Shown here: piece after piece, positions 1 through 9,938 of the stretch
How positions within the stretch are numbered: position 1 is the stretch's first letter
Layout of the letters: each line of letters begins with the position of its first letter
Assembly (NCBI RefSeq): GCF_019320115.1
Contig: NC_089587.1
Location: forward strand, 105,635,158 to 105,699,157
DNA length: 64,000 nt
Origin: Miscanthus floridulus
Taxonomy: Eukaryota > Streptophyta > Magnoliopsida > Poales > Poaceae
Reading direction: 5' to 3'
Made by a program: the position numbers and the translations under genes
Notes under the pieces: model-generated
The model's input: only the letters and a program-made list of their open reading frames with translations
Database searches by the model: none
What the model was told of the DNA's origin: nothing

Positions 1-25
1 TGGCTTATCTCGAGGAGTAATTTAT

Positions 26-143
26 GCCCCGTTCGCTTGGCTGATAAGTCATGACTGAAAATACTGTTGACTAATTTGTTGTGAGTGAAAAAATACTATT
101 CGTTGACTGAAAAAGTATGGCTTATAAGCCAAGCAAACAAGGC
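26..143. repeat. MITE in the promoter region of patatin gene 1
   Basis: Short element with terminal inverted repeats: the left end (CCCCGTTCGCTTGGCTGATAAG) is the approximate reverse complement of the right end (CTTATAAGCCAAGCAAACAAGG). A second copy of the same family is at 8531-8637. No ORF. It ends about 140 bp upstream of the TATA box of the patatin gene, so it could contribute promoter sequence. Superfamily not assigned. Confidence 0.7.
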
Positions 144-279
144 GAAATCAGATTAGTTGGCTTTTGGCATTACTTTGACCCTGTACACCTCTGCAGCGGA
201 GGCAGCATTGTTGCTTCTTCTTATCAAAAAATAAATAAAAAATGTTGCTTCTTCGAGTTAATCCAGGCCTGCATGTCTT

Positions 280-287
280 TATATAAG
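280..287 (+). promoter_or_regulatory. TATA box of patatin gene 1
   Basis: TATATAAG lies about 120 bp upstream of the ATG at 409. The stretch 346-400 (CTTCTCATAACTCA, then TAGCTTGCTTTGTGCC) is nearly repeated just upstream of the second patatin gene (about 59931-59972), so the leader is conserved between copies. Confidence 0.6.
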
Positions 288-408
288 ACGACCTTACCTT
301 AATGGTCTGCTTCTTAGTACTACCTTCAAGACATTGTGTTTCCTTCTCATAACTCACACAAGTGCATATATAGCTTGCTTTGTGCCTTTGTGCCATCGAA
401 ACCGTAAA

Positions 409-3400
409 ATGGCAAGCGCAAGTTCTGCAGAAGGCGCACACGAGACAAACCCCGAAAAGGTCAAGCTCGTCACGGTTCTGAGCATCGACGGTGGCGGCGT
501 CAGAGGAATCATCCCCGCCACCATCCTTGCCTTCCTCGAAGAGAAGCTCCAAGTAAGTGATAAGTTCCTTCTAGCTCTCATCATCTATCGATTTCATAGC
601 GTTCACTTGTACATATCCTGTGGAACATTGCCACGGTATGTACGTACGCATCGCAGTTCCAAGCTTGTTGCTCCATGCAGCAGGTAGGCCTGATGATCAG
701 GCTATGATGTCGTCCGTGTGCAGGAACTGGATGGGCCGGATGCTAGGATCGCCGACTACTTCGACGTTGTCGCCGGCACGAGCACCGGCGGTCTCCTGAC
801 GGCGATGCTCACAGCCCCTGGCCAGAACGGACGGCCGCTCTTCGACGCCAAGGATTTGGCGCAGTTCTACATCGACCACTCGCCCAAAATCTTCCCACAG
901 AAGTAATGACCATATACATGCTGCATGGCAATGTCAAAATTTTCACAGGGCTCATTTGATTTACAGTTCAGAAGAGATGCTGGCTGGCGAGTGAGTTCGT
1001 TGATGGTTTGCCGTGAGTTTTGCAGGAACTGGATCCTGTCGAAGATCGCCGGCACGCTGAGGATGGTGAGGGGACCGAAGTACGACGGCAAGTACCTCCA
1101 TGGCCTGCTTCGTCAGTACCTCGGCGACATGAGGTTGGACAGGGCGCTAACAAATGTGGTCATCCCGACGTTCGACATCGCGTTCCTGCAACCCACGATT
1201 TTCTCAAGCTTTGAGGTAAGCAAACAGGTCCTCTACTCCTCTCCTCCGGTGTATTGTTGGCTCCGCACTCTATTATTAAGCACCAGCTACAGCTAGTCAA
1301 GAAGTGAACCTCTACTTCTTTACTAGCTGTAGCTTATGCTTAATAGTAGTGTGCATTTGGTAGGGGATTCTCGGTCTGTTTCCAGAGAGGAAAATCACCC
1401 CTACCAAACGTAATTCATCGTTTGTCTTTAGAAATGGAAGGATCACTACCAAACCAAGTTATACAGGAGAATCATAGCAGGTGGTCGCACACATATCTTT
1501 TCTGACTAAAACTCTTTCAATGAGACAACAGACAAGTCTCTGTCAAGCCAACGTTAGAGCAAGGCTAATGGATACGTCCGCTCGCCGGCTGCAAGAAGCT
1601 CCAGGTCACCCGAGCTGCCGAGCAGTGGTGGCGGACCCCACCGATCTTTAATGCTTCGCTGCGACGTGGAAGAACTGGAGTGGGGGAGCGGCAGTCACAG
1701 TGCATTTCGCCCGCTTTTTGCCGACGTCTTACGAGTCGCCCACTTTCTTCTCTCTCCTGCTTTCTCTCTCTCCCACATCGGATTTCGCCAGCTCTTCGCC
1801 GCTTATAATACTTGCTACCTCTAGAGTCCAGGTACCACCGCTGCTCCTGCTCGCCGCCCACACGTCCGAGATGGACTTTGGGCGCGCGGTTCGTCGAGGT
1901 AGACAGCTTTTAGATCCTTCCCAGGCCCTCCACCGCCATCACCTCTCCCTTCTCCTTGGTCTCAACGTCGTGCAGTGCACGAGACGTTGCCATCAGGAGA
2001 GTGGCCTCATCATCATCAGCCTATGCCAGATGAGCCTCAGCCTTCTTCTCCTGCTTGTGATTTGGGCACTCTTTTGCCCAATGACCCGTCTTCTCGTAGC
2101 GCCGGCAGACGTTGGGGTCGACCTTCTTTTTCTCCGAAGAAGCATTGCCGCGACGTTTGCCATCGCCACCGTGGCTGGAGGAGGCTTTCCTGGAGTTCCT
2201 CCAGGCAGCCCACTCCTCTTCTGTCAGCAGCAGCTTGCCGCTGTCCTTCGTCGTTGTTGCCTGCTCCATGCGCTCGTCCACCGTCTGCAGACGGCCTATC
2301 ACATCCTTAATGGTGAGGGTGGACAAGTCCAACATCGTCTCTATGGAGAGAGCGATCTGGATGTACTTCACCGGCACGGAGTGGAGGTACTTGAAGACCG
2401 CCTCTTCTTCATCAATGGTGACGCCGTGGCTCCTCAGCTTGTTGATGAACGTCTGTAGGCAGAGGGAGAAGTCCTCCACCGATTCACCATCTTTGAACTT
2501 GAGGTTGGCGTACTCCTGCTTCAGCAGCTGGGCCGTTGCCTTCTTTACGCGGTCGGAATCGATGCACATCGCTACAATGGCCTCCCACGCCTCCTTAGCA
2601 GAGCTCTTCGCCCCCAATGGCTCCCTGTACTCCGCTGGCACAGCAGCGAGGATAGCCTCCAGCGCTGACATGTCGTCTTCTTCGTTGTCGGTGCCCTTGT
2701 CAACAGCATTCTAGAGCCGTCGGGCTCTGAGCTTGACCTTCATGGTCACTGCTCGCTCGCCATAGTTGGTGCGAGTCAGCGTCGGTCATCTGGTGCCGCT
2801 GACCTCCCGCACCATGCGCACAATGACCTCCTATCGTGGCTGGGCAGACACAACAGCGTCGCTGCTGTTGCCCATCTCCAAACCGTCCGTCTTCGCCAGC
2901 AATTAGTCCGGCGACGACGCTTATACGGTTCTGATACCACTTGTTAGCCCCTGAATTTCTGACACGGAGTTAGCCGACCACTCACTAGTGTTGCCGAGCA
3001 CACACTAGCGATGCCGATCACACACTATGGCTAGAGGTAAAAGAAGGGAGGGAGAAAAGAGCACACACACAACACAAGTACCAGCGTTGGTCGGAGCTCT
3101 GCAGAGTAGATGGCAAAACTAAACTCGCTCTCTTTACTGAGTTGCAGTGGCAAACTATATATACAACTCTACCCATCTAATCCTAGTATACAGACATGTC
3201 AGGCTGCCATGCTGCTACACTATATGTGACAGCAGGGTTGACTTTGGCGCCTGCCCGTGCTATGGCTACAGTGCGGCAGGAGAGCTGTTCGGCGCCTGCC
3301 CCTGCAATGGCTACAGTGTCAAAGTAGGGGCCCTTTTCGGCACCGCCTTCTCCTACTGCACGTTCACGCAAGGGAGCAACATATTACTTAACATAAACTT

Positions 3401-4439
3401 GGGGCAAACCAAAGACAGGTTTTGATTTAATGGTATATTAACCAACTGTACCTAGTATTTTCAGTATATATATCTTATAATAGGACACTTCGTATGATCT
3501 AGCCACGTGCCACGATCAGAAACTTTGTTTCTTATATGATCAGAACACCATCATTAAGACATTAAACTACTGCTAATAATGATGCTTATCATCTAGTCAC
3601 ACTGTCAATGAAGAATCTTTTTGGTGTTTTTTTAATCAACTCGTTGCATGCGTGCTGCCTGCCCTGGTGGTTGGTTTCGATCAGCTGAAGCACCGGCCGT
3701 CGAAAAATGCACTCCTGGCGGACATCACGATCAGCACCTCCGCCGCGCCGACCTTCTTCCCGGCGCACTACTTCGAGACGAAAGATGAGGACGGCAAGAC
3801 CAGGGCCTTCAACCTCGTCGACGGAGGCCTCGCCGCTAACAATCCCGTAAGCACCCACCGGTTTGTGGCAATTCATGCCAATGTCTTCACTGATCGTGTC
3901 GTTTGCAGACACTGTGTGCGATGAGCCAGGTGTCTCAGGATATCATCCTCGGCGACGACGACTTCTTCCCGGTGAAGCCGGTGGACTTCGGCAAGTTCAT
4001 GGTGATCTCCGTCGGCTGCGGGTCGAACCGGAACGAAAGGTACAGCGCCAAGGCCGCCGCCAAGTGGGGCATCTTCAACTGGCTCATCAAGGACGGCACG
4101 GCTCCCATCATCGACATGTTCAACTCCGCCAGCGCCGACATGGTCGACATCCACCTCTGCGTCCTCTTCAGGGCCCTGCGCTCCAGCCAGAACTACCTGC
4201 GCATCCAGTATGATCAGCTGACGGGCAGCGCGGGCTCCATCGACGACTGCTCCAAGGAGAACATGGATAAGCTGGTGCAGATCGGGAAGGACCTTCTCAG
4301 CCAGAACGTCTCCCGGGTGGACCTAGAGACCGGCAAGAACGTGGAAGTTCCCGGTGCAGGGACCAACGCCGAGCAGCTCGCCAAGTTTGCCAAGCAGCTC
4401 TCTGACGAGCGACGCCGGTGCCAGAAGCTTTCAAAGTAG
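409..4439 (+). CDS. Patatin-like phospholipase / lipid acyl hydrolase, copy 1 (five exons)
   Basis: Exons by GT-AG borders: 409-552, 724-902, 1026-1215, 3685-3846, 3909-4439. They join in frame to about 401 residues, the usual patatin length. Patatins remove fatty acyl chains from membrane glycerolipids with a Ser-Asp dyad. Visible motifs: oxyanion loop DGGGVRG (residues 27-33), nucleophile elbow GTSTGG (66-71, Ser68), and DGGLAANNP (217-225, Asp217). No signal peptide or membrane segment is seen, so a cytosolic or membrane-associated enzyme is likely. The start is chosen because the second copy begins at the same place and the leader is conserved. Intron 3 (1216-3684, about 2.5 kb) holds a foldback and a Copia fragment, but its borders are intact. 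It has a tandem relative at 59992-63758, which differs mainly at both termini and at the exon 2/3 junction. Confidence 0.93.
1266..1411. repeat. Foldback (hairpin) sequences in patatin intron 3
   Basis: The arm 1266-1305 pairs with 1314-1351 across an 8-base loop with few mismatches (AGCTACAGCTAGT against ACTAGCTGTAGCT). A second inverted pair follows at about 1354-1411 (TTTGGTAGGGG against CCCCTACCAAA). It may be a small MITE or two adjacent ones. The hairpin is transcribed with the host gene intron. Confidence 0.65.
1565..1789. other. Unassigned GC-rich stretch beside the Copia fragment
   Basis: This sequence lies between the unique part of intron 3 and the place where Copia similarity begins. 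No domain or terminal repeats were recognised; it may be another insertion or rearranged element sequence. Confidence 0.3.
2021..2671 (-). pseudogene. Copia gag fragment (UBN2-type) with damaged zinc knuckle
   Basis: A 216-residue open stretch with the gag fold typical of plant Copia elements (AKEAWEAI, then the [12 protein letters not shown] region), ending in a CCHC knuckle. The knuckle reads [14 protein letters not shown], so the second cysteine is replaced by tyrosine and zinc binding should fail. In-frame stops and a frameshift lie just downstream (about 2021 and 1908) before the protease start. The long plus-strand ORFs over 1700-2714 are shadows of this gag. Confidence 0.85.
2942..3393 (-). 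repeat. LTR of the truncated Copia fragment
   Basis: Begins TGTTAG next to the primer-binding site complement (GTTCTGATACCA, 2928-2939) and probably ends TTAACA, about 452 bp. No second copy is in the window, and no target duplication could be confirmed. Confidence 0.5.
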
Positions 4440-5030
4440 CACATGTACATCATACTGAAAAGAAAAAAAAAATAACAGATTTTGTAACACATCAACTGCC
4501 GATCATAGGGCCGTGGTTTCAACATTCTCGAGCTGCTCGCGTTTTCATGCTCTGGCATGTGTATTCCATTCATTTCCTGGCTTTTGTTGTCATGTAGCAT
4601 TATCTAGTTTTGCATTGATAAAAAATTATCAATAAGCTAACTGGTTTTACTTGTGAAAGTTGTTTTGTCAGGTCTTAAATGCATGCACAGCTGCACTTAT
4701 CTTTTTTTTTTCTTCAAATTTTTGTGTTCGTTCAGTCCAATACTAAACCGTAGAAAATCTGTGTTTTCTGTAAGAATTCGGATTCTCCTATAAACGTTTC
4801 ACATCCAGAATTTCTCTAAAAACGTTCTCTGTTGAGTGAGCCACTTTGTAAAACCGTTTGGCTACTTTGAGCACATTCGTAGGTTAATTGGGCACCTATA
4901 CGGCACATATTATGTGCTTAAAAATAAGAGCTCTTTTATCGTGGTTGGGGGGGTACTTCTTGATTTCGTTCCTAAGCAAATTATTAGCTCTAATTATTTT
5001 TATGCGTTGAAGGTTAGGATGGTAATTGCG
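4440..5030. other. 3' flank of patatin gene 1 and spacer
   Basis: AT-rich sequence holding the presumed 3' UTR. An AATAAG/AATAA-like context occurs around 4630. No coding or repeat feature was recognised before P450 similarity starts near 5031. Confidence 0.5.
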
Positions 5031-6265
5031 CCACCGTCCACGTCCACGTCCTCAGCTGCACTGTCACCGCCAACCCGGCCAACGTCGAGTACATGCTCAA
5101 GACCAACTTCGACAACTTCCCCAAGGGCAAGACCTTCGCCGCGCTCCTCGGCGACCTCCTCGGTGGCAGCATCTTCAACGTCAACGGCGACGCCTGGCAC
5201 CACCAGCGCAAAATGGCCAGCCTCGAGCTCGGCAGCATCGCCGTCCGCTCCTACGCCTACAAGATCATCGCCCAGGAGGTGGAGGCCTGCCTCATGCTGG
5301 TCCTCGCTGACGCCGCCGACAGGGGCGCCGTCGTCGACCTCCAGGACGTGTTCCGGCGCTTCGCCTTCGACACCATCTGCAAGATCTCCTTCGACCTCGA
5401 CCCGGGATGCCTCGAGCGCGAAATGCCCATGTCCAAGCTCGCTGGCGCGTTCGACACGGCGACGCGGCGGCGTCGCCGCTGCTGTGGAGGATGAAGCGCA
5501 TGCTCAATATCGGGTCCGAGAGGGAGCTCAAGAAGGCCATCAAACTCGTCGACGAACTGGCGGTGGCGATGATCCGGGAGCGCCGGAAGCTGCTTCACCA
5601 ACAGCCACGACCTCCTGTCCCGGTTCATGGCCTCCACCGACGACGTGCACGCCGTCGACGACAAGTACCTCCGCGACATCGTGGTCAGCTTCCTCCTCGC
5701 CGGGCGCGACACATTGTCCTCCGCGCTCACCACGCTCTTCATGCTCCTGTCCAAGAACCCCGACGTGGCGGCGGCCATGTGCGTGGAGGCCGGCGACGAC
5801 TCGACGCCGGTCACCTACGAGCACCTCAAGGGCCTGCACTACACCCACGCGGTCCTCTACGAGAACATGCGCATGTTCCCGCCCGTGCAGTTCGACTCCA
5901 AGTTCTGCGCCGCCGCCGCCGTGCTCCCCGACGGCACCTACGTGTCCAGCGGCGCGCGCGTCATGTACCACCCCTACGCCATGGGCCGCATGCCGCGCAT
6001 CTGGGGAGCCGACCACGGCGAGTTCCGCCCGGACCGGTGGCTCACCGGCGCTGGTGGATCCTTCGTGCCGGAGAGCCTGTACAAGTACCCGGTGTTCCAG
6101 GCGGGCCTCCGCGTATGCCTCGGCAAGGAGCTCGCCATCACCGAGATGAAGGCGGTCTCCGTGGCGGTGGTGAGGGCGTTCGACGTCGAGGTGGTCGGGG
6201 AGAGTGGCAGCGGAGCCTGCGTGCCAAAGTTCGTGTCTGTGCTAAATTTACTATTCTACCCTTAA
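5031..6265 (+). pseudogene. Cytochrome P450 pseudogene (CYP94-like)
   Basis: A GC-rich, intronless P450 remnant. The main frame runs from about 5031 (TVTANPANVEYMLK) to about 5460, shifts frame to about 5590 (LLWRMKRMLNIGSERELKKA), then returns to the first frame until 6265. Still visible: I-helix AGRDT (5699-5713), K-helix ENMR (5861-5872), and haem loop FQAGLRVCLG (6095-6124) with its cysteine. The N-terminal membrane anchor and first substrate-recognition region are absent: no start codon with similarity precedes 5093. The C-terminus ends abruptly in unrelated sequence (VLNLLFYP). Intact CYP94 enzymes hydroxylate fatty acids or jasmonates at the omega end; the family call is from memory of the motif context. 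Two frameshifts and both missing ends make function unlikely. The overlapping 437-residue ORF from 4836 is a wrong-frame shadow. Confidence 0.85.
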
Positions 6266-6857
6266 TTACATAAAACAATTTCGAAAATAGAATTATCCCA
6301 TCTTTTTTAAGGGCTCATCCCACCAATTTTTAGTATGCACTTGGTAGGTATGGTCCCACCATTTGGTACGCACTCGGTGCCTATCTAATTGGTTCCTCTG
6401 CCTTTTTAGCCGTCGGATCGGCCCTCGTGAGCCGTCTATTTTTCGACAACCATTGTAAAAATTCTCTAAAAATAATACTTTATGTTAATAAATTATGTTC
6501 TATCCAAAGTTGTAAAAATAAAAAGATTTTACCACATGGTGAGCCAAAATTACAATGTACATGGCGAGCCAAAAAAGGCAGCTACGAATCTGCTTTAGAA
6601 TGTACATGGTGAACCAAAATTAAATGAAGAAGAGGAGTAAGGAACTTAATAATTTGTGAGAGGCTTTAACCAATATATAAGAGACTTGGACAATAATTTT
6701 ATCGAGAAATAAAGATAAAATTAAAGGCTAACTTCATTTGGCATCAGCAGAAACTATATATTCATGACTAGTAATGGAGAAAAAGGAACATATATAGGAG
6801 AGAGACAACCAATATTCTTAATCCAACTAATTCATCGGCAATAACTATAAAAAATTG
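6266..6857. other. AT-rich spacer
   Basis: No coding feature recognised. It contains two short direct repeats around ACATGGTGAGCCAAAAT (6534-6552 and about 6604-6620) and CACTCGGTGCC-like phrases near 6340-6380. Confidence 0.3.
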
Positions 6858-7391
6858 GGAAAAGTCCATATTAATCCCTCCAAATTTGGCCTATGTCCAA
6901 ATAACCCCCAAAACTAGCAGCCGATTCAATTTACTCCCTCAAACTATTTAAGTTGGTCCAACTAACATCTTAAAGAGTTTTTTGTTTTTTTGTTTCTCTA
7001 TGTACAAATTATATTTTAGTTTCAAATTTTGTGAGGTGATAGAGGACATTGTATTTTGTATTAGAAAAATGCACTATGAATTTTTCATCATTATGTTTTA
7101 TACGATATTGTACCTCCAGTGTTAATTTATTATTAAATTTCCTAAGCTATTAAAATAGTGGCAAAAATTAAGATATATTTTTCTAACATAACTTATGATG
7201 TTCTCTATCATATCACAAAAGTTGATATTAAGACTCAACTAATACGTGGAAAAACAAAAATAACAAACCAAGTTAAGGGGTAAACTAAACCAACTTGAAA
7301 TAGTTGGAGGGAGTGAATTAAACCAAATGTAAGTTTAGGGTGTAATCTAGACATATGCCAAACTTTATGGGAGTAATTTGGACTTTTTCAT
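6858..7391. repeat. Long terminal-inverted-repeat element (non-autonomous DNA transposon)
   Basis: About 50 bases at the left (from AAAAGTCCATATTAATCCCTC) match the reverse complement of the right end (AAAAAGTCCAAATTACTCCC). Both arms continue with GGC.TATGTC.A.AT. The interior is AT-rich, has no ORF and itself folds (TTAGTTGGTCCAAC against GTTGGTTTAGTTT-like regions). Superfamily not assigned. Confidence 0.6.
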
Positions 7392-8530
7392 AAAAAAGTT
7401 GTACCTATAGATACGATGGGGTACATGATGAAAGAACCGATACAATTTAAAAAAGAAACAAAGTTATTTGAAAAATATTTTTAAATAAGAAAAATCTAAA
7501 TGATACTATAATGAGAAAAAATAACCTAGCTATACGCGGGGCCATCTCGCTAGATCCAACTATAGACGAGCTCACACGTTCATCGTAGTCTTTCCCCACA
7601 AGAAATCTCAACACCAACAACGTTAACGCGCCTAACTCTATTGAGTGCTGACATTTGTAGGTTTCATTCAGATATGGATCTGACCTGAGTTGGTATATTA
7701 TTTTAAGTCCGTCATCTCCCATTGGATAAATCAGCAATATATAATATATTGGTCACTTAATTAACGGATTTAGCATTCTATAACGTCGATATTCCTCTAT
7801 GCGTAAACAAGCAACGTCATTACATTAGGAGAAAATTGTGCGGGACCACACACACCTATAAGCAGGGTTCAAAATTTCGGCGAAAACTCACCCAATTTGT
7901 TTTTTTTATTTCAGTAATTTTGGGGTGTCCAAAATTGAAATCCGAAATTCGGTATTACATCTCTAAACTTATATTTTTTATTATTTGTATTGGATGTTCT
8001 TCTACTCAATAGATGTGTAGTCATAAATCAGTGCTAAAATTTGATTACATCTATTTTTTTTAGAAAAAAAATCAAACTCCATGTTCAAGTTATAAATTTT
8101 GTTTTTGGCAAAAGTTCAGCCGAAATAATTTTGTGTCGGTAATTTCGGGGGTGGCCGAAAAATTTATAATACCGAAGCAAAAAAAAAAACCAGTAAGTTC
8201 CGTTCAAGTTGAATAAGTTACAAATTATATGTATGTTTAGAAACCATGGAATGAAGGCATGAAGCAACAAACTCCGTGTTTGTAGCTGTGTGGCTATATA
8301 AAACGTTCGTCATCATCTAGACTGTTAGCACGTTCACGCTATTGATTCTGTAATGTGAACTAATCCTATTACTATACAAACCTTGACCCAGGTGATTACA
8401 TCCTGATCTGTGGAAAGCTACTCATGTATTATCCATTCTTAGTTTGAAGTGGTAGCTACACGATAGCGTGACAAACTAAAACACATGACAGTTGTCCACT
8501 CGAGAAAATGTGAAGGATAAGTCAAAGGTC
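7392..8530. other. AT-rich intergenic DNA with degenerate direct repeats
   Basis: No gene recognised. Around 7868-7970 and 8100-8185 are two imperfect copies of a motif-rich stretch (GGCGAAAACTCA...GTAATTTTGGGG...GGTATTA and GGCAAAAGTTCAGCCG...GTAATTTCGGGG...ATACCG), probably remnants of an old transposon. Confidence 0.35.
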
Positions 8531-8637
8531 CCTGTTCGCTTGGCTTATAAGCTCGTACTTTTTCAGCCAACGAACTCTCACACCTAAATTAGCCTAACAG
8601 TACTTTCAGCCATAGGCTTATCAGCCAAACGAACAGG
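8531..8637. repeat. MITE, second copy of the family at 26-143
   Basis: Terminal inverted repeats CCTGTTCGCTTGGCTTATAAG and CTTATCAGCCAAACGAACAGG bound a 107-bp element without an ORF. Same family as the copy at the start of the window. Confidence 0.75.
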
Positions 8638-9104
8638 ACAAAAGATAAGTTGTGAGTTTGTGACATATATAAAGAGTTAAATTCAGAGTTTTTTAATGCA
8701 TGATGCATGTTCTGTGTATCAGTTCTCTTTTGTCCTTTTTTTTAAAAAAAAGATACATATCCGGCGAAAATTCACATGACTGTCCCGGCAACGGAGGCCA
8801 TGTGCTAAACTTAAAAATAGAATAGAATGACAAAATAACATATATGTCATAATGGACCCCATTCGCTAAAAAAGACCTTATATGTTTAGTCAAAATTAAA
8901 CCGTTGAACATCGAGACCTGTCGTTGCAATGTATACATAAGAGAACTGTTAGCAATAATTACATGAGATACAGATTTTTACATGGAAAACCCTTGCGAGA
9001 AAAAAACCACATGGTACCAACCGACAATCTTCATTATACGAAGATAGTTTACAAAACGTAATACAATGAGTTGTTTCGCCTCCCCGTGCGGCTTAAAAGA
9101 TGTA
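8638..9104. other. AT-rich spacer before the mariner-like element
   Basis: No gene or repeat recognised. Confidence 0.3.
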
Positions 9105-9384
9105 CTCCCCCGTATAGGATTTAGAAGTCGTTCTATGCAGAAGTAAAGTTGAGGAAAGGAAGTTGTTCTAGTGTAGAAGCAAAGTTTTGGACGATGCTGT
9201 CCCTGCATGCGCTCGCTCCGGCTCCCGCGCCGTGTTAATTGCGCCGCGCTCGGGCTCCCGCGCCACGTTAATATCTGCTCGCTGCTCACGCTCGTCTGCT
9301 CGCCGCTGGCCTGTGACACTCGCCGCTGGCCTCTCACGCTCGCCGCTCATCAGCTCTCGCCTCCCACTCCCGCCATTCCAAACC

Positions 9385-9804
9385 ATGGAGTTCAAGCCGG
9401 AGCTCGTCGCGCCGGAGTCGGAGGAGATCGCGCCGGATTCGGAGGAGATCGCGCCGGAGTCGCAGGAGGTCGTCGCGCCAGAGTCACAGGAGGTCGCCGC
9501 GCCGGAGTCGCAGGAGCTGGAGGAGGTCGCCGCGCCAGACTCGGAGATGGAGGTGGTGCCGAACTCGCAGATGGCGCCGGACTCCATCACGCCGGAGTTG
9601 CAGGAGCTCGCGCTGGACTCGGAGATGGTGCCGGATTCCTTGCCGCCGGGCTCTTTTATATGCGCTCGTTGTCATCTCGTGCATGAGGACCGCCAAGCAT
9701 GGAATCGTGTGCACTCGCGGTTGTGGCCATGCTCTCGCTGCGGTCTCGTCCACGCGGACTACATAATCGACGCCATGCTTCACGGCCTCGACGAGTTCGA
9801 CTAG
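9385..9804 (+). CDS. Unknown 139-residue acidic repeat protein with two CxRCxLVHxD motifs, inside the mariner-like element
   Basis: Not recognised. The start is the ATG at 9385 in a strong plant context (AACCATGG), after a GC-rich leader of about 200 bases that looks like a 5' UTR. The N-terminal half is an acidic repeat from a 21-24 base minisatellite (APESEEI, APDSEEI, APESQEV and variants). The C-terminal part has two similar motifs, CARCHLVHED and CSRCGLVHAD, 25 residues apart, which could bind zinc together. It runs convergent to the transposase, with 134 bp between their ends. GC content and codon use are unlike the AT-rich element around it, which suggests a captured host gene piece. 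The open frame continues upstream to 9187, but that part looks like leader. Expression is unknown. Confidence 0.5.
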   Translation: MEFKPELVAPESEEIAPDSEEIAPESQEVVAPESQEVAAPESQELEEVAAPDSEMEVVPNSQMAPDSITPELQELALDSEMVPDSLPPGSFICARCHLVHEDRQAWNRVHSRLWPCSRCGLVHADYIIDAMLHGLDEFD

Positions 9805-9938
9805 TGAACTTTTCATTAACCATTACAAGGAGCTGCTGCCGGGAAAGGATGACGCCAAAGCATCGATAAGATAACTAGCTTTAGTTCTAATTAACTGTTA
9901 CAAGGATGTCTCTACTAATTTAGCTAACTAGCATCATT

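Larger units (their letters stand above)
1790..3393 (-). mobile_element. Truncated Copia retrotransposon fragment in patatin intron 3
   Basis: Reading on the minus strand: an LTR (2942-3393), a primer-binding site TGGTATCAGAAC (2939-2928), gag, and the start of protease (RWYLDS near 1815), after which similarity stops. The second LTR and most of pol are absent. The right border at 3393 (TTAACA, pairing with TGTTAG at 2942) is a best guess, and the left border is approximate. Confidence 0.7.

Noticed and set aside
1700..2714. Two long plus-strand ORFs (252 and 200 codons)
   Set aside because: They are the complements of the minus-strand Copia gag, which has recognisable gag features.
409..4439. 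Patatin copy 1 as a pseudogene because of the Copia insertion
   Set aside because: The insertion is wholly inside intron 3; splice borders, frame and catalytic motifs are intact.
4836..6149. 437-codon plus-strand ORF, Ser/Thr/Pro-rich
   Set aside because: It is a wrong-frame reading of the GC-rich P450 remnant; the P450 motifs lie in other frames.
9168..9590. 140-codon minus-strand Ser/Gly-rich ORF
   Set aside because: Antisense of the acidic minisatellite. The plus-strand ORF has the better start context, leader and cysteine motifs.
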